The position numbers and the translations under genes are program-made. The notes below the pieces were generated by a model. It was given only the letters and a program-made list of their open reading frames with translations. It was not told the origin of the DNA and did not search any database. A stretch of DNA of 64,000 nucleotides from Perognathus longimembris pacificus (taxonomy: Eukaryota > Chordata > Mammalia > Rodentia > Heteromyidae). Below are positions 10,032 through 21,760 of the stretch, piece after piece. The stretch is from positions 8,568,963-8,632,962 of the forward strand of contig NC_063176.1 in assembly GCF_023159225.1 (NCBI RefSeq), given 5' to 3'. The first letter of the stretch is position 1; each line of letters begins with the position of its first letter.

Positions 10032-11156
10032 TTGTATGAGCTTTTATATATTTAAGACACTGTTATAAACAAAAAGATTGAATATAATATTTTAATAAAA
10101 CAAGTAGAATACCATGCTAAATTATAAGAAAACTTCGGATTGGTTTGTCTCTTATTTCACTACATTATCCCTTTGATATAGTCTGCAATTTACTTAGAAA
10201 CTTAGATTTGTGTTGGTGTAAAAATTATCTTAATAGACAACTGACAGTATACTTCAGATAATCAGTTTACAAAAGCATTGCAGCCTGTGGGTACTTTGGC
10301 ATTGTTGCTTTGTGTTCATAGCAACACAGAACATCAGAGCACGGTGGGTGTCGGAGAAAAACTCATCACTTCATAGTGTCTTGGAAGCACCCAATGGGTC
10401 AAGAAGGGACCCAGTTTGAATATTCCCTTCAAGACTGTGCTCTCCATGATAACTTTCTTCAGGGATAACATTTCCTTACTTCCTAAGGTTCTACCACTTT
10501 TAAATAGTGCGCTAGTCTGAGAACTGGGTTTTCAATATCTGGGCCTTTAAGGGCCATTCAATATTGATAATATAGTATTCCAAAATCAAAGAAGGAAACA
10601 TAATTATAAATTATATTTTCATAATCTATTTAATCAATGCTTATCTGTAGAACTCACAGTTTTACAAACCTATAAACCTAATACTTTGAATAAGAACCTT
10701 AGCCTTTCTAAAGATTTAACAGTCCTTTGGACCTGAATCACTGAAGAACTTGAAATTGCCCTTGAGTTTTGCTGGACCACTGAGCACTAATGGATTTGCA
10801 ACCTTCAGGCAATCAAAAATTACAACTTATTTTTTGGAAGATTCCTGGCCATGGAAAAGGATATGTTGCTTGTAATTTCAGTTCATATAATCACACCAAT
10901 ATTCAATGCTATTAAAATTATTCCAAGAAAGAAGGAAATATGTATAGTCTACAATGGGAATATATAGCTTCAAATTCCTAAATTTTATGACATTTTTACT
11001 TTCATTTTCTTTGTGTTATTACCACAGAGAAGTATAATTCTCCTGCAAAAGCACTTTAGCTTTGATTTCAGACCTATCTTCTACAGACACACATGAGAAG
11101 CAAACCTCATCATTAAACATGCATCATTCAGAAATAATAATTATTCCTTAATGTTA
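10032..11156. other. Spacer, no gene seen
   Basis: Mixed-composition sequence. No repeat family or exon recognised. Confidence 0.5.
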
Positions 11157-11171
11157 GAAATTTCATTTCCC

Positions 11172-11376
11172 AGGCTGGGGATATAGCCTAGTGGCAAGAG
11201 TGCCTGCCTCGGATACACGAGGCCCTAGGTTCGATTCCCCAGCACCACATATATAGAAAACGGCCAGAAGCGGCGCTGTGGCTCAAGTGGCAGTGTGCTA
11301 GCCTTGAGCGGGAAGAAGCCAGGGACAGTGCTCAGGCCCTGAGTCCAAGGCCCAGGACTGGCCAAAAAAAAAAAAA
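11172..11376 (+). mobile_element. Young IDL-Geo SINE
   Basis: Full-length sense copy with a pure A-tail and the perfect 15-bp target duplication GAAATTTCATTTCCC (11157-11171 and 11377-11391). It carries the motifs CTCGGATACACGAGG and GAGCGGGAAGAAGCC, also seen in the copies at 28772 and 41710, suggesting one young subfamily. Confidence 0.92.
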
Positions 11377-11566
11377 GAAATTTCATTTCCCTACAATGTA
11401 AGTGTCCCTTCATTATTTCAGGATAAAAATTTAGGTTATTCATTTTGGTTTCAATTAAACTGTATAAATTGCCTTAATTTCAATCTGAGTTTTAGAGTGA
11501 TTTTCTATTTTGAGTTTTTACTTTAAAGATATTAATATAAACAGAAGCTAAGTTATAGATGAACAT

Positions 11567-11715
11567 ATTTTTTTTGTGGGGGACAATCCGGGGGCTTGGG
11601 ACTCAAGGCCTGATCACTGTCCCTGGCTTCTTTTTTGTTCAAGGATAGCACTCTACCTCTTGAGCCAGCCACTGTGGCAATTCCAGGTCTTTTTGTTTAT
11701 GTGGTGCTATTATGC
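11567..11715 (-). mobile_element. Old, truncated IDL-Geo SINE
   Basis: Antisense Geo half (GGGGGCTTGGGACTCAAGGC ... CTCTACCTCTTGAGCCAGCC), then only the start of the ID-like half (TTTATGTGGTGCT). Diverged, with no clear target duplication. Confidence 0.65.
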
Positions 11716-13109
11716 ACAAGTATGTGTGTATGTGTTTTTTTGTGAGGATGTGCTTAATGTGAGTAAGTTCTCTGGTATAAATATATATATTCAATAAACA
11801 CTTCAACCTGCCAGTATTCCCATGTGTGCTTGCAAATTTTTAATTAAATACGCACCTGTCGTAGTTATTGTTCCATATAAACTTTGTCTATATCTACTCA
11901 AGCTGCCATAACAAAATCTCATACATTGGAGTGCCTTATGTAACAGATTTATTTCATCTACTTTTCTGTGGCTAGAAGTCTAGCATCTGGTTGTCAGCAT
12001 GGTATAATTTTAATTCTCATATCTCATGGGGCTCAATGAATGATATTTTGAAACCACATAAAGAATGTTCATTTTAAATGTAGATTTCAATGGACAGTAC
12101 AAAATCAACATTTTTTTCCTAAGCATATCAATATCATTTGGTATAATTTTTAATACTGATAAATTGAAGTACATTCTAAAAAAACAATTGTACAAAGATA
12201 ATTTCTAGAGAATTAAAGTAATTGAGATACTATTTCTGTCCTAATTCTAGTCTTTTTCAACCTCAGAATATAGTGACTTCAGGAACCAATGTATGTTAAA
12301 ACCAATGTATGTTATAAGGGAAAGTTCTAAACATCAAAGTATATTTTAACTCTATATCCTAAGAAGAAAGTACATTAATTTATTACTTTAAGCAATGAAA
12401 TATTCAGGGAAATTAAAAGTTGAATTTAAATGTAGTATAACATTTTGCCTGTAGCTGGAGGAATTCTCATTTGGAAGTCTAAGATTTCCTCAGTTAATTT
12501 CCAAGTATTTGTTTAGAGAAAAGTCAATAATTTTTGGATTTGAATAGTAAAAGAGTAAGCAAGGTCTAAAAAAGTGGAAGAAATACCTTAGTATAAAATT
12601 CAGGATTCATTTAATAAAAGTCACTGGAAATAAAGAACCACATTTTCATATGGTACTATTCACATTTAAACCTATGGTTAAAATGACAAAAAGAAAAAAG
12701 AATCTCCTCTATGCTAAGCATTAGTAAAAAAATTCCAATCATAAAAGAGCAAGATAATATACCAACTGTAAAGTAAAATGAGCAACCCAATTTTCTCCTC
12801 TATGTAGAACTTCCCAGCAATTCCTCATATATTTTATTTTATGGGATGTCCTATTATAATAGTTCTCTCTTCCAGTCACAATAATAATAATAATAATATC
12901 TAAGTTTATAAGTTTTGGAAATCTGCTTCAAAGACATTTACTCTTGTAATGTATGTCAGTGTGTACTTATTCCTCCAAAATTCTTTTGTCAAGTCTTTAA
13001 CTCTTTCACTTACTTGTGTACATGTGTGTAAACTTATAATTACAATGTTAATAGTACTATGATTATCAAGAAGGTAAGAACTCTGTTCTAAAGGTTGTTG
13101 TATTTAATT
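11716..13109. other. AT-rich spacer with one LTR remnant
   Basis: Apart from the MaLR-like piece near 11.9 kb, it holds a 16-base tandem repeat of ACCAATGTATGTTA at about 12287-12318 and an (AAT)n run at about 12883-12898. No exon seen. Confidence 0.5.
11879..12000 (-). mobile_element. ERVL-MaLR-like LTR remnant
   Basis: The plus strand reads CAAGCTGCCATAACAAAATC, then ACAGATTTATTTCATC and GGCTAGAAGTCTAGCATC. This is the order of the reverse complement of an MLT/MST-type LTR 3' end. Heavily decayed; assigned from recalled family structure only. Confidence 0.5.
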
Positions 13110-13210
13110 TTTTACTTTTATTTTATATATATATTTTTATTACCAAACTGAATTACAGAGAGGTTACAGTTTCATACATTAGGCATTGGATACATTTCTT
13201 GTACTGTTTG
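13110..13210 (-). mobile_element. Short L1 3' tail
   Basis: T/A-rich tail, then a body reading TTATTACCAAACTGAATTAC ... AGGCATTGGATACATTTCTT, stopping at GTACTGTTTG. About 78 bp of L1 3' terminus, ending at the same base as the copies at 3.5 and 15.6 kb. No convincing target duplication. Confidence 0.75.
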
Positions 13211-14639
13211 TTATTTTAAAGGCTTAATGTCATCTTTAAACTCCAGAGCACTGATAGTTTGTGCATTGTCAACTTTACTGAAGTATTGGCTGACATTAAA
13301 TGTCTTTTTTTTTTAATTAAACATCAGGATCAGTACATACTCTTCTGAATTATCACTATAAACTATAGCTTTCTCTATAGTGACTGAATGATCAATGATT
13401 CTGAACTGACACAATGCTCTATTTTCATAGCATTTGAATGTATACATTTTTCTAAAACTCCATTGGTATCACAAACAGATTAGGTCATCTTGGCAAAAAT
13501 GGAAAATAATAATTCAGAGAGATTCTTACTTTGTTTTCCAAGGTGTAGTTCCAATGAGTACTTTCCAATGTATGCCATATTTAGAGGCTATCTGAAATTT
13601 CACATTCTGTACAACGGTGCCTAGTGCACATAGTTTACAAATGGTGGTCTGGATTTTTCAAAAACATAGGTCCCAGGTAGACTATCATCAAAGAGAAAAG
13701 AAGTAAGGCTATAAAGATGAACAAATAAGATGACAGTGGATCACACCACCTCTTCTAGAATATGAACATATGTTAGCATTTTCACCTTTCAATTACCATT
13801 CTTTAAGTAACAGACGCCCCCATTCTACCATTTAAAAAGATCTAGAAAAAGCACACTACTACGGTATACTTTCAGTTTCAACTTTACTTTAAAAATGATC
13901 TTTTCCTATTGTACATTCACTTGACAGTTGGAGACTTACTTTATGTCATGGGAACTTTCATTACCTTGGAAGATGGATAATAAGCTCCAGTCTATTGTTT
14001 ATGACATAAACACTAAAGGAAAAATAAGTTTATTCATGATGATTGTTTCCGTCTTGCTGAGATCAGGGATTGCTCATGATTAAACTCCTTTGCTCTTTTT
14101 GTCAACCTTTTCTCCTTCCTGTTCCCATTCCCTCACTATCAATTATGATATTAATATAAATTAACTTCATCTTAGTTCTGGATCCTATTACACTGTACCA
14201 TCCAGTGGGTAAGTGACGACTCGAGGATTACCCACATCTCTGGAGACTAAGTCTGAGATAAAGGTAACAACAGGCTGGGGTTCTGGAGAACACTTTTCCC
14301 TCCAAGACACAAACTGCAGTTCCCAATATATCACATGGGAATTAAGGTCTCAGTATTTAAACATGGGGTGGGGAAAGAGGGAAACAGAAATTCAGACTAT
14401 AACAATTTTTTAATCAAATATAAGCTTATCTACATCTTTTAGTAAGCAAACACAGACGTTTCTGTTACACAGATTAAATTTTCTCATTAAATTTTGCTCA
14501 TGAGAGCAGCTATCTGGGTAGGTAACTTGGTTGCACAATTTGCATAAACTTTAAATAGTTTTATAAATGGATTCTGTCTTACATAATTGAACAGGTAGCG
14601 ATACAAATTAGAAAATATTTATTAAATGTTTCCTGGAAA
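13211..14639. other. AT-rich spacer, no gene seen
   Basis: No repeat family or exon recognised. Confidence 0.5.
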
Positions 14640-14652
14640 CCCGAACATCTTC

Positions 14653-14849
14653 TTTATATTTATTTTAATTTTTTTCCATTCCTGGGGTTTGAACTCAGGG
14701 ACTGTGCACTGTCCCTGAGCTGTTTTTGCTCTACCACTTGAGCCACAGTGCCACTTCTGGCTTTTTCTGGTGATGTGGTACTGACGAATTGAACCCAGGG
14801 CTTCATGCATGCTAGACAAACACTGTACCACTAAGCCACATTCCCAGCT
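14653..14849 (-). mobile_element. IDL-Geo SINE, older subfamily
   Basis: Antisense copy. Geo half: CCTGGGGTTTGAACTCAGGG, CTACCACTTGAGCCACAGTG. ID half: GAATTGAACCCAGGGCTTCA ... TTCCCAGC. The Geo half lacks the segment between its TTTTTGCT and CTCTACCAC. Flanks CCCGAACATCTTC (14640-14652) and CCCAAACACCTTC (14850-14862) form a 13-bp duplication with two mismatches. Confidence 0.8.
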
Positions 14850-14862
14850 CCCAAACACCTTC

Positions 14863-15540
14863 AAAGTGGCCTTTTCTGTCCTTTTAGTTTTTTAACTTCT
14901 CATAATTTGAAAAGACAGAGAATGTTTTTGACTTTGCCTGCTTTTATAATAAAAAAAAAAAACCTCAGGATTTATGACAGCTGCAAGATTCAGGTTTTTA
15001 ATTGCCCATGACATTTCTTTCCAAAGGAGAGAAAGAAATAGGAAGGAACTCTAAAGATCTTCATTCTTACACATACTTCAATTTGACCAATTTGTGACTT
15101 GGAGAAGGTAGGGGAATTAAAAAAAAAAGGGGAAATAAAGTTAATGATGCGATTAAGCTCAAGGCTGAGAAATGTTTATGCTATTTCCTCAGATCCATCA
15201 ATTACAAAGCAGATTATTGATTTGTGCATCTTTACGAAACAAAAATAAACATAACCTATTTATAGTAGGATTTATTGTGATTTTAGATATTTTATGTTTA
15301 GTACACGTCCCTAGAATGAGTATTATTTTTAATAAAAGAACATTTAGAATAAATTATTTGCCCCACATCAAAGATGTTAAAAACTAGCATAGAAACTTCA
15401 GTAATCACAGCGTCAGAAGACTAATATACAAAGTAGCCACAACTCAGAATCAAATTTGTCTGATACTACATATCTTCGTGCTATATATTTCCGCTTCCTA
15501 TGTATTCACTGTTAACCGAGCATGAGGATATAAGCTTGTT
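14863..15540. other. AT-rich spacer, no gene seen
   Basis: Contains A-runs at about 14951-14962 and 15120-15128 with no recognised body. Confidence 0.5.
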
Positions 15541-15636
15541 GTTTTTTTTTCTATACAAATTTTTATTATCAAACTGATGTACAGAGAGGTTACAGTTTCA
15601 TACGTTAGGCATTGGATACATTTCTTGTACTGTTTG
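15541..15636 (-). mobile_element. Short L1 3' tail
   Basis: T-run, then the body TTATTATCAAACTGATGTAC ... GGCATTGGATACATTTCTTG, ending GTACTGTTTG. Close in sequence to the copy at 3521-3600 and ending at the same L1 position. Confidence 0.78.
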
Positions 15637-17149
15637 TAGTGGTTCATGATTTGAGAGCTTAGGCAAGAGAAAGACTTCATCTCAACCAATAGCTAAGGGT
15701 AGAGGTGCAGAGCTATTGAGGAAGTAAAATGGGTAGAAAGTGACATGCAACTCTCCTCCCTAGGTGCATGGCAGAGAACACCAGAAGGACTGCAAACTAG
15801 GCCATGAAGTATGCATAAATAAGGACACTACTTTAAAACAGCCAAGAAAAATATGGGCAAGAATTATATCTGTAGTGATAGATCAACTGCTACCAGGGCT
15901 GGAGTTCAATTTCCAGCACTACAATAAAAAAGTTGATGATATTTTTAATAAAGGTCATATGTTACAAGCTCTATGGTGACTTTTATTGAATAACATGGTA
16001 TGCTAAAATCTAATAAGAAGCCATGTGTAACCATGATGTAATGAATAGTACACCTTAACAAATGAAGCTTAGTCGTTCCTTCATTCATGGTCTCTAAGGA
16101 AGACACACTGTTTCTCTACTAGAAAATCTTAATCAATATCTCAAGTCAAAAAATTCCATGGTATTTATGCCACTGCCTGCATTCTATGTGTTCTTTAAAC
16201 GTTCTATATGTAGAACTTTGTACTATAGATCTACACTGTGTACATAGCTTCAGTCTGAACACATTTCCAAAGCTACTACAGAGTTAAATAAAGTTGTTTT
16301 AACCAGTAACCAATGTAATTTACATAATCAGTTGTAACATTGCTATGGCTGTTCATGGATTAAGGATGAAGTAGATCTTCATTAATGTAATAAATCAGAA
16401 GACATAAAATCCTTTACATGTCTTCACAGACTTATATGCCACACATCTTAAACACAATTCAAATGTTTATGTCACACATATTAATATCCAAATGGTTAAA
16501 GTAAGGCATTGTATTGAGCCAGAAACTAATAAATATTCCCAATAATCTTTCCAGGCAAAAGTGATAAAGTCATATTCATGGAATTATGTACATTTTCTAT
16601 AGGTTATTTAATGAACAATAGGACAAAAAAGTTAGGATCTGTATGGGTTTACTAGGCCCACCACAACAGAATGTTACAGCCTGGACACCATTAAAAAACA
16701 AAGAATGTTTCATGTTTAAGTAGGATACTTTAAATTATACAAATAACTTATCACTAGACTTGTTTAATTTTAATGTTACCACAATACAAACTGATAGACA
16801 CTTGGGTACAAATCTGTCATTAATTCAGTTGACTTTCATTTAAAACTAATGATAAAAATTGATTGTGCAAAAATGTAACTTCTCTATCTCATAAGTGGCT
16901 CATTATGACTTGCCCCTGGAAAGAGATAGACAAGGAACATTTACAGAAATAATAAAAAATAATGAAATATTCAAATGTGTTTTAGGAAAACCAGACTTCA
17001 ATGCCTTTCTATAACATTTTAGGAGCTCATTGGAATTGTTTCTAAACAAATTCAGACTCCTTTCATATCATTAAGAGTGTCTCCCAGGAAATATGAAATA
17101 TATTAATCACTGAAAAACTCACTCAGCTCCTATCCTAAACATTAATACC
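15637..17149. other. AT-rich spacer, no gene seen
   Basis: A faint ID-like stretch (GGAGTTCAATTTCCAGCACT, near 15901) is too decayed to call. Otherwise unrecognised. Confidence 0.5.
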
Positions 17150-17165
17150 AAAGTTAGATAAACTA

Positions 17166-17375
17166 TTGACCTTAGTCTTTTATTTATTTATTTATTTTTG
17201 GCCAGTCCTGGGGCTTGGGCTCAGGGCCTGAGTACTGTCCCTGGCTTCTTTTTGCTCAAGGATAGCACTCTGCCACTTGAGCCACAGCACTGCTTCTGGC
17301 CGTTTTCTGTATGTGTGGTGCTGGGGAATTGAACCCAGGGCCTCATGTATACGAGGCAAGCACTCTTGCCACTAA
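17166..17375 (-). mobile_element. IDL-Geo SINE, 5'-truncated, with extra bases beyond its tail
   Basis: Antisense. It has a (TTTA)n tail, Geo half (TGGCCAGTCCTGGGGCTTGG ...) and ID half ending CACTCTTGCCACTA, so the first ~18 bases of the consensus head are missing. The perfect 16-bp duplication AAAGTTAGATAAACTA lies at 17150-17165 and 17376-17391. Twelve bases (17166-17177) separate the tail from the duplication and belong to neither. Confidence 0.87.
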
Positions 17376-17391
17376 AAAGTTAGATAAACTA

Positions 17392-19839
17392 AAAGAAAAA
17401 ATATCTACAATACTTGCAGAGTGCAAAGGCATAGAATGAGACAGTAAAGCATAAAAAATAAAACAAGTCTCTCAGACATAAGTGAAGCAAACATTCATAA
17501 AGCGTAAAGCACACCTGAAACCAAAGTCAACAATGAAAGAACAGAATAAGGTAAGTTAGTTGAGCAAACCAAACTTCCACATTAAGAGTAAAACAAAAAC
17601 AACAACAAGAAACTTCCTTTATTTTCTTTGTGGATAATGTTCAACAGAACTTGAAATCAAATTATGGGTATCATGACTGCAACGGTTCCATATAATTGAC
17701 TGATATAAATGATGTTTATAACTCTTGGCCCTTTGTATTCCACAAGGTCATGTTACATGCTCAAAAACATATTGTTTTTATGTGAAGTGGGATTTTTACA
17801 GGACAAAATAGCCTCTCAGTAATTAATTTCCAAAAATATTTGGATAAACTCTTATGATTTGTGCTATATTTGTTTCTGTACTTACAATTAGGATCTAGCA
17901 TGAAGTACATCATTCCAGACATGGCTATTTGAGTCCGAGTCAGATACCTCCCATACAAATATTGAGCTCAGTCATTTACTTTCATATCAGGAGCTGGCTC
18001 TTTTCCCAGACAATGTACAATTTTTATACTACTAACTTTAAATGACTATTGATTTCAACTTCTATAGACAAGATGACTTTTCAACTCTGTGATCATAAAG
18101 CAATGTGAGCATCTACAGAGGGTATGTAATTCAAGAACTCCTAAGTTTAAAATAATATTAATATTAAACAGAATAATACAAAAATAATAAAGTTCCACCT
18201 TTTATTTTAATGGAGGAAGTATCCAGTGGCACATATGCTTTATAAAACTATAATAATGTCTATTAGGTTTCCATTAAACAATATGCCTTTATGTTTTCTC
18301 ATTTGACTCTGGTATAACAACTACTTGACAATTCTGAAATATTTAGAAGTATGTAAAAGACATAAACAACCATGCATCTCATCTCTTATGCACAGATACC
18401 AAGGTACGTCTCAATGTTAAAATTTGTCTAAAACATAGAACCTATCATTGCAGCCTGCAAGAATTCAGACATATTTATAGTATTCATTTTCTGCTAATCA
18501 TTTCACATTCTCTTAATCTGGTAGAAATTCTGCCTCTGTAGAGCTTGAATCAACAACTCTATGTGTGAGTCACAGAGTTCAGTGGGCAACACTTCCATTC
18601 TTTTCAGATGAACTCCAGCACATTCTTGCATATTCATAGGCTGTAATGCTTTTATAATTCTCATTTCATTCTTAGTGCCTGGACTTTTTTTTAATATTGA
18701 AAAGGAACAGCACGACCCCATCTTAAAAACGGAAATATTCACCCATCTATGGTTATTCCTGCTATATCACTAGTACTGGTGAATAATTCAAGTTAAATAG
18801 TTTCCTATATATTCCATTTCAAAGGGACTTCATTTACTTTCTTTCAATGGTTTCCTCCTGTGCTGTTCTCACTCTGCATTATTCATCAGCAACCTCACAA
18901 ATTGCTTTGAGTTCAGGCAGTGCAGATATAAATCATAGGGCTATTTTCTCTGGAGGACTTCAGCTTTAAGCTTTGCAACTTGTTTTAAAATGAAAACTAT
19001 GTTCAATTAAAGTGATTTGTTTGCTTCCAAAAATTAACTATCTGGTTTTGCAATTGCAGGGGAAAAAAAAGAGTGCAGTTACATTCCACAGGGCTGAATA
19101 ATTTCCGAAATACCTCATTTTCCATCTCTCTCACTTTACGCCTGCATTTAGCTTTTTCCTATGCGTTCACTTGTGATGAGGTCATATTACTAAAGATATA
19201 AACAAGCTTTCTTTTCTCCACAATGGTTTGCATTGTGACTTTTGAATAGTCCAATTGTAAACACACTGAAGCTACATTGTGCTTTCTGCGTTCCAGGTTA
19301 ATCACTTAAGTAGAGGTGAAATGGAAGAGGAAAACAGACAACTGAGGAGAACTATACAGGCACACTGAGAACTAAAATTCAATTCAGTATGACTGTCATA
19401 TTTCCAATGTAGTCGTGCTGTCCATGGAAACGAGGGCATAGGATCTCATTCCAGAATTTCCTAAAGAACGACCAAAATGTATCAGCAACATTTATCAATA
19501 TTTGAAGAACTCTAAAATCTAATCATGAAGTTCAACAATTAGGGGAAAAGTTTAGTGAAAAAAAGAAATTGAATCATTGACTCGGTGCCAATCATCTCCA
19601 CATACCAAATCAGTCATGGCACTTGTGCTACAAATTGTTAGAATCAGAGTAAGCATATTGATTTAGTATTCTCAAGGGATTGTGCGCACCAGTCCCAACA
19701 AGTATCTGCTACCTTTCCTTCAAAATGACTGAAAATGTTTCTTTCATTTCGGCAGACTTGAAACATTTTCAGGGCTGGTGTTTTTTCCCCAGTGCCTTTT
19801 GTCAAGATTCATTAAATTATCGTGGTCACAGCAAATGGC
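17392..19839. other. Longest repeat-poor stretch, no gene seen
   Basis: About 2.4 kb in which I recognise no SINE or L1. 18780-19480 is less AT-biased, high-complexity sequence and could be conserved noncoding DNA. No splice-bounded open frame convinced me. Confidence 0.45.
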
Positions 19840-19867
19840 GGGGGGGGGGGGGGGGGGGGCGGGGGGG
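19840..19867 (+). repeat. G20-C-G7 homopolymer tract
   Basis: Twenty consecutive Gs (19840-19859), one C, then seven Gs. Strongly G-quadruplex-prone and a likely sequencing or assembly error site. Confidence 0.9.
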
Positions 19868-20029
19868 AAGGATAAGTAATACTTGTGTCATACTACTAAG
19901 AATCCAGTGTATCGAAGAAAACATCCCTAGGGAGATTAGAAAATACATAAGTAAAAATGAAGTCAAACCACAGAATATATGAGCATTTGGCATTCAGAGA
20001 AAGCAATTTTCAATAAGAAATTTATAGCT

Positions 20030-20840
20030 TTAAATATTTATATGAGGAAAAAGGAACTATCTGAACTCAGTAACCTAACTATATCCCTTACAACATGATC
20101 AAAATTAAAGCAAGTAAAGCCGGTATGTACCCAAGGAAGGTAAAAACAACAACAAAAACAAAAACATGTAAATAGGACTCTAGATAAGAGTAGAAGCAAC
20201 AGAGAAAATTATGAAACCTAATTATGCCTTTTGAAATGCTTAACAAAGCTGACAAATCCTTCATTGGACCTAGAGAGAAAAGGTAAATGATTAAAATCTA
20301 GAAGTAAATTAAGTATATTAAGACAAGACATACAAAACAAGAAAAATGTTTATGAGAGTGTATTATAACCAATCATATATTATAAAATTAGGTAATATAG
20401 AAAAGTATGTAACAAATGCTAAAAACAAACAAATCTATCAAATACAACTCAAAATGAAAAAAGTTGTGTAGGTAAACAAGAAAGCAATTGAATCCACAAG
20501 TAAAATCTTCTCGGGGTGGGGGTGGGGGGAGCTACAGTCAAATATCTTTGCTGGCAAACTCTCTGAAGCATTAAAAAAATTAAATTCAGTCCTTGTCAAA
20601 GTTTTCTGAAAATTGTTATAGTTCATCCTGTATTAAACCTTGGCAAAGACATCACATGAAAGATACATTCCAAAGATTATTATCAGATATCAACATAGGT
20701 GTAAAAGTTCTCAACAATTAGTAAACTAAATACAATAAGCTATTACAAAAATTGCACCTTGTGATAAAGCAATATTTTTTTCAAGGAATAAGAAATTTGT
20801 TGAATCAGTCAATGTAACACTACACCCAATGGAATAAAGT

Positions 20841-20901
<61 letters not shown>

Positions 20902-21760
20902 AAAAGCATGTCATAACATCTAACACAGTTTCATGACAGAAATGTGTAGCAGAGTATAAGTACAAAACACCACTAAAGATAATAAATGTAAATTTATGAA
21001 ATATCTACATTTTCTATCTTCCAAGGAAACTTCAAAGATTTTCCATAAGGAGTGTGAACAAGAAAAGTATCTGTTTTCATTGCTTCTACTCAGTATGTTA
21101 TAAGATATTATAGCCAAAGCTATTAAAAGAAAAGGAAAATAGAAACCTATCAAGACTGTAAAGGAAGAAGTAATCTTTATTTTTTGATACATAGAAAACT
21201 CAAAGGAATTCATATACAAATGAAGGCTTAATAGAAGATAAATTCAGCAGTTACAAAAAATAAGAAAAACATCAAAAGTTGGTTTTGTTTCTGCATAATA
21301 AGTCAAAATTTTAAGTATAAATTAAGGAAATAGTTTGGCTGTAAATATCATGGAGAGACATAAAGTATTCAGCAATAAAAATTGCCAATTCATTGAAAAT
21401 TGTAGCACCATGCTGAAAATATTAAGATATCCTGAAGAAGTAAAAAAGATATTTCCGACTGATGCATTAGAAGACAGTAATATTTAACTGAAAATATTTC
21501 CTCTTGCTAACCTACACATTCAATGAAACTGATATCAAAGTTCAAATGGCTTTTTGATAGAATTAAAAAAGCAATTTCATATACAATTAGAAGAGATCTT
21601 CAAAAGCCAGAAGAGAGAACATGGCTTCCCAGCAACAAACAAATTATGTGGTAATTTGCAGTGCAATGTCAGCTAAATGGAAAGCCTTGGTACCAGGAAT
21701 GTGATCTGAGACTGACCTATTGATAAATATAAGACCGTAGGTGGAAAAAAAACAACTAAC
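20030..21760 (+). pseudogene. Decayed L1 ORF2 (reverse transcriptase) relic
   Basis: Recurrent landmarks appear in L1 ORF2 order: AAATTTATAGCTTTAAATAT, AACTCTCTGAAGCAT, CAAAGACATCACATGAAAGA, ATCAACATAGGTGTAAAAGT, GAATCAGTCAATGTAACACT, ending near TCAAAGTTCAAATGGCTTTT. This spans the middle of ORF2 including the polymerase region. Frames are broken throughout by stops and indels, so no protein is made. A GATA array sits within it. Assignment rests on recalled mammalian L1 structure. Confidence 0.65.
20841..20900 (+). repeat. (GATA)15 microsatellite
   Basis: Sixty bases of perfect tetranucleotide repeat inside the L1 relic. Confidence 0.97.

Noticed and set aside
15870..15930. Possible ID-like fragment
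   Set aside because: Only GAGTTCAATTTCCAGCACT resembles ID; too short and diverged to support.
19680..19982. 100-codon frame with a Gly-rich centre
   Set aside because: The glycines come from the G20 run. No other coding evidence.
20841..20900. Regular repeat array considered as CRISPR
   Set aside because: A pure GATA microsatellite with no spacers, in a mammalian genome.
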